Shown one piece after another: positions 14,766 to 17,005 of a stretch of 17,005 nucleotides of DNA. Numbering within the stretch: the first letter of the stretch is position 1; the number at the start of each line of letters is the position of its first letter. The position numbers were made by a program, and so were the translations under genes. Below the pieces are notes generated by a model, which did no database searches, was not told where the DNA came from, and worked only from the letters and a program-made list of their open reading frames with translations. The DNA is from JAAFHB01 sp038240855 (lineage in GTDB: Bacteria > Bacteroidota > Bacteroidia > Bacteroidales > Prolixibacteraceae): contig JBBRGI010000039.1 of NCBI GenBank assembly GCA_038240855.1, forward strand, positions 1-17,005, in the 5' to 3' direction.

Positions 14766-16247
14766 TTAATCTGCTTTCTGTAAATAGTGATGCATATTTT
14801 CTGCAGCTCTCCGCCCGTCACCCATGGCCAGAATTACAGTTGCTCCACCCCTGACGATATCACCTCCGGCAAACATATCCGATATTGATGACTGCATTTT
14901 ATCTTCATCGACCACAATTGTTCCCCATCTTGTAACCTTTAGATCGGGAAGGCATGACGGTACCAGCGGGTTCGGTGATACACCTACTGCTACAACCACC
15001 AGGTCAACCTCAATTTCAAATTCAGATCCGTCAATCGGCATAGGTCTGCGACGCCCCGATGCATCCGGTTCACCGAGGCCCATTTTGTTGAGGCTCATCC
15101 TCGTTACACGTCCTTTATCATCTGCAAAATACTCAAGCGGATTGCATAGCATCATAAATTCGACATCCTCCTCTTTGGCATGTTTCACCTCTTCGACACG
15201 TGCAGGCATTTCGGCCTCGGAGCGGCGATATATAATTATAGCGCGTTCAGCTCCCAGGCGCAAAGCCGTTCTCACTGAATCCATCGCAGTATTTCCACCT
15301 CCGATAACAGCCACATTTTTACCTCTCAGAACAGGCGTATCCGACTTGCTTGTTGAAGCGCCCATAAGGTTTACACGGGTCAGGTATTCATTCGAAGAGA
15401 GAATTCCATTGTAGTTTTCACCCGGAATATCCATAAACCGCGGAAGACCTGCTCCGCTGCCAATGAAAAAACCCTTAAAACCTTCTTCTTTCAAATCATC
15501 GAATGAAGCGGTTCGTCCAACAATAAAATTAGTTTCAAATTTCACTCCCATCTTCCGCAAATTTTCCAATTCAAAATCCACAACTGAATTGGGAAGACGA
15601 AATTCAGGAATGCCATATTTTAAGACACCTCCAATTTCGTGAAGCGCTTCAAAAACTGTGACATCGTAACCATATTTCACCATGTCGCCTGCAAACGACA
15701 GGGAGGCGGGACCGGAACCAACTGTGGCCACTTTAATGCTATTTGGTTTAGCCGTATCCGGAATATTGCTCATACCTGAATTGCGTTCATAGTCGGCAGC
15801 GAACCGCTCCAGATGCCCGATAGCTACCGAATCTTTACCCAGCTTATCGACGTAAAAGCATCTCGACTCACATTGTTTTTCCTGAGGACATACCCTTCCG
15901 CAAACTGCAGGTAGTGCATTGGTTTCCTTCAGGGTTGCAGCGGCATTCAAAATTTCGCCCTTTTCAATGTATTTGATGAATTTGGGGATATTAATACTCA
16001 CGGGGCATCCTTCGATACATGTTGGATTGACACAGTCCATGCAGCGACTGGCTTCAACCTGTGCCTGAACGGGATCGAGTCCCATATTTACTTCGCGGTC
16101 CTGGTGTTTTACCCTGATTTCGGGAGCCAACTCGGGCATTTTCACCCTTGGGATCAGCCCCCGGTCTTTATTTTTTGTTTTCGAGCGAAGTTCTGCTCTC
16201 CATTCCTGATTTCTTTCCTCCTTGAGGTCTTCGGGATTAATTGACAT
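14766..16247 (-). CDS. gltA: NfnB/GltA-type NADPH oxidoreductase, large subunit
   Basis: This 493-residue cytoplasmic flavoprotein is often annotated as homotetrameric NADPH-dependent glutamate synthase (GltA); when paired as here it corresponds to NfnB/SudA. Two four-Cys groups for iron-sulfur clusters are visible near the N-terminus: C69, C72, C77, C81 in CMDCVNPTCIEGC, then C116, C120, C126, C130. An FAD-binding GSGPAS (177-182) and an NADPH-binding GGGNTAMD (316-323) follow, as in glutamate synthase small-subunit-like enzymes. The immediately upstream gene (11-nt gap) encodes the matching NfnA-like subunit. In Thermotoga and Pyrococcus the NfnAB pair couples NADPH oxidation to reduction of ferredoxin and NAD by electron bifurcation. 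No glutamate synthase large subunit is next to it, which favours the Nfn role over glutamate synthesis. Confidence 0.92.
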   Translation of the reverse strand: MSINPEDLKEERNQEWRAELRSKTKNKDRGLIPRVKMPELAPEIRVKHQDREVNMGLDPVQAQVEASRCMDCVNPTCIEGCPVSINIPKFIKYIEKGEILNAAATLKETNALPAVCGRVCPQEKQCESRCFYVDKLGKDSVAIGHLERFAADYERNSGMSNIPDTAKPNSIKVATVGSGPASLSFAGDMVKYGYDVTVFEALHEIGGVLKYGIPEFRLPNSVVDFELENLRKMGVKFETNFIVGRTASFDDLKEEGFKGFFIGSGAGLPRFMDIPGENYNGILSSNEYLTRVNLMGASTSKSDTPVLRGKNVAVIGGGNTAMDSVRTALRLGAERAIIIYRRSEAEMPARVEEVKHAKEEDVEFMMLCNPLEYFADDKGRVTRMSLNKMGLGEPDASGRRRPMPIDGSEFEIEVDLVVVAVGVSPNPLVPSCLPDLKVTRWGTIVVDEDKMQSSISDMFAGGDIVRGGATVILAMGDGRRAAENMHHYLQKAD

Positions 16248-16258
16248 TTCGCTAATAA

Positions 16259-17005
16259 TTACAGCTTTTGTAAATAATTTTCGGTCGCGCGTTTCTCTTC
16301 CTGGGTGTAACCACCCAGCCGCATAAGCATTTCATCAAAATCGACAAGGTGGGCATCAAATTCAGGCCCGTCAACACAAGTAAACCTGGTTTTTCCATCA
16401 ACTGTGACACGACAGGCACCGCACATACCCGTACCATCAACCATGATTGAATTTAAGCTGGCCTGCGTCGGAATATTGTATTTTTTGGTAAGCATTGATG
16501 CGAATTTCATCATGATTGCCGGACCTATAACAATGCACTCGTCGATTTTCTCGCGCTGAATGATTTCCTCCATACCTGCAGTGATCAACCCCTGACGTCC
16601 GTATGACCCGTCATCGGTCATGACAATTACTTCATCAGACCATTTGCGAATCTCATCTTCCAGAATGATCAAATCCTTATTACGGGCGGCAATCACCGTT
16701 ACAACGCGATTACCTGCCTTTTTAAAAGCCTCGGCAATCGGAAGAAGCGGTGCCACTCCTACACCACCACCGCAAGCAAGAACAGTACCTATATTCACAA
16801 TGTGGGTAGGCTTGCCCAGAGGACCCACAAGATCGGTAATCGATTCACCGGGCTCCATGGCAACAAGTTTTGAAGAACTCACCCCCATTATCTGCACCAC
16901 AAGTGTAATTGTTCCCTTTACAGGATCGGCTCCTGCAATGGTCAGCGGGAAACGCTCTCCGTCCTCCCCAATGCGTAACATGACGAAATTACCCGGTTTT
17001 CTGGA
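16259..17005 (-). CDS. NfnA/SudB-like FAD-, NAD- and 2Fe-2S-binding subunit (5' end outside window)
   Basis: The frame is open to the right edge. Eight codons upstream of the ATG at 16981 encode SRKPGNFV, the conserved start of the ferredoxin-reductase FAD domain (KPGQFV in relatives), so that ATG is internal and the true start lies beyond the window. Numbered from the ATG, visible elements are the FAD-binding RFPLT (10-14), the NAD-binding GGGVGVAPL (71-79) and the C-terminal cluster motif DGTGMCGAC (D182, C187, C190) with C202. Three Cys plus one Asp match the unusual 2Fe-2S ligation reported for NfnA. Relatives include PyrK, the electron-transfer subunit of class 1B dihydroorotate dehydrogenase. 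That is notable because a dihydroorotate-dehydrogenase-like gene is two genes downstream. It forms an operon with the NfnB-like gene. Confidence 0.92.
   Translation of the reverse strand, partial: SRKPGNFVMLRIGEDGERFPLTIAGADPVKGTITLVVQIMGVSSSKLVAMEPGESITDLVGPLGKPTHIVNIGTVLACGGGVGVAPLLPIAEAFKKAGNRVVTVIAARNKDLIILEDEIRKWSDEVIVMTDDGSYGRQGLITAGMEEIIQREKIDECIVIGPAIMMKFASMLTKKYNIPTQASLNSIMVDGTGMCGACRVTVDGKTRFTCVDGPEFDAHLVDFDEMLMRLGGYTQEEKRATENYLQKL

Noticed and set aside
14824..15414. A long open frame on the plus strand opposite the NfnB/GltA gene
   Set aside because: It is antisense to a clearly conserved flavoprotein. Its Ser/Thr/Arg-heavy translation is typical of a shadow frame.

Overview
The window looks like chromosomal DNA from a Bacteroidota bacterium, most likely an anaerobe of the Bacteroidales/Marinilabiliales type. 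The evidence is indirect. It carries a LytS/YehU-type histidine kinase with a LytTR response regulator, a lipoprotein, a LysM plus periplasmic-binding-protein fusion, an NfnAB-like bifurcating flavoenzyme pair typical of anaerobes, and mostly no Shine-Dalgarno sequences. The DNA is moderately AT-rich and compositionally even, with no transposase, integrase, tRNA, rRNA or CRISPR array.

Layout. All genes from 1 to 11466 read rightward and all genes from 11536 to 17005 read leftward, so the two blocks converge. The left edge is the 3' part of an ornithine aminotransferase gene, closed by a terminator hairpin (about 1046-1096). An orphan lipoprotein gene (1312-2406) follows, also closed by a hairpin (2478-2512). 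Next comes a two-component pair: a four-helix LytS-type kinase with an unusual Met/Pro-rich periplasmic loop, overlapping by 26 nt a LytTR response regulator (2600-4448). A 219-nt intergenic stretch with a perfect 9-bp inverted repeat leads into a six-gene same-strand cluster (4668-11466). The cluster encodes a stand-alone PqqD-like RRE protein, an ATP-grasp ligase, a fold-type III PLP decarboxylase related to diaminopimelate decarboxylase, a urea-transporter/M23-peptidase fusion, a TPR protein with a probable outer-membrane beta-barrel, and a secreted TPR protein.

The minus-strand block, in transcription order, is: an NfnA-like FAD/NAD/2Fe-2S subunit (cut by the right edge), an NfnB/GltA-type subunit, and a dihydroorotate-dehydrogenase-like protein that lacks the catalytic Cys. 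These three are tightly spaced and end at a strong terminator (13662-13704). A separate gene for a protein with four LysM domains and a periplasmic-binding domain lies downstream.

The most interesting part is 2600-11466. I infer a regulated envelope-spanning system. A cytoplasmic RRE/ATP-grasp/decarboxylase trio could build or modify an amino-acid- or peptide-derived molecule. An inner-membrane urea-channel-like domain tethered to a periplasmic metallopeptidase could move the product and process cell wall or peptide. TPR and beta-barrel proteins would complete the path to the outer membrane, and the adjacent LytTR system could control it. The individual families are recognisable, but I do not know of a characterised system with this composition. 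The joint function is a hypothesis.
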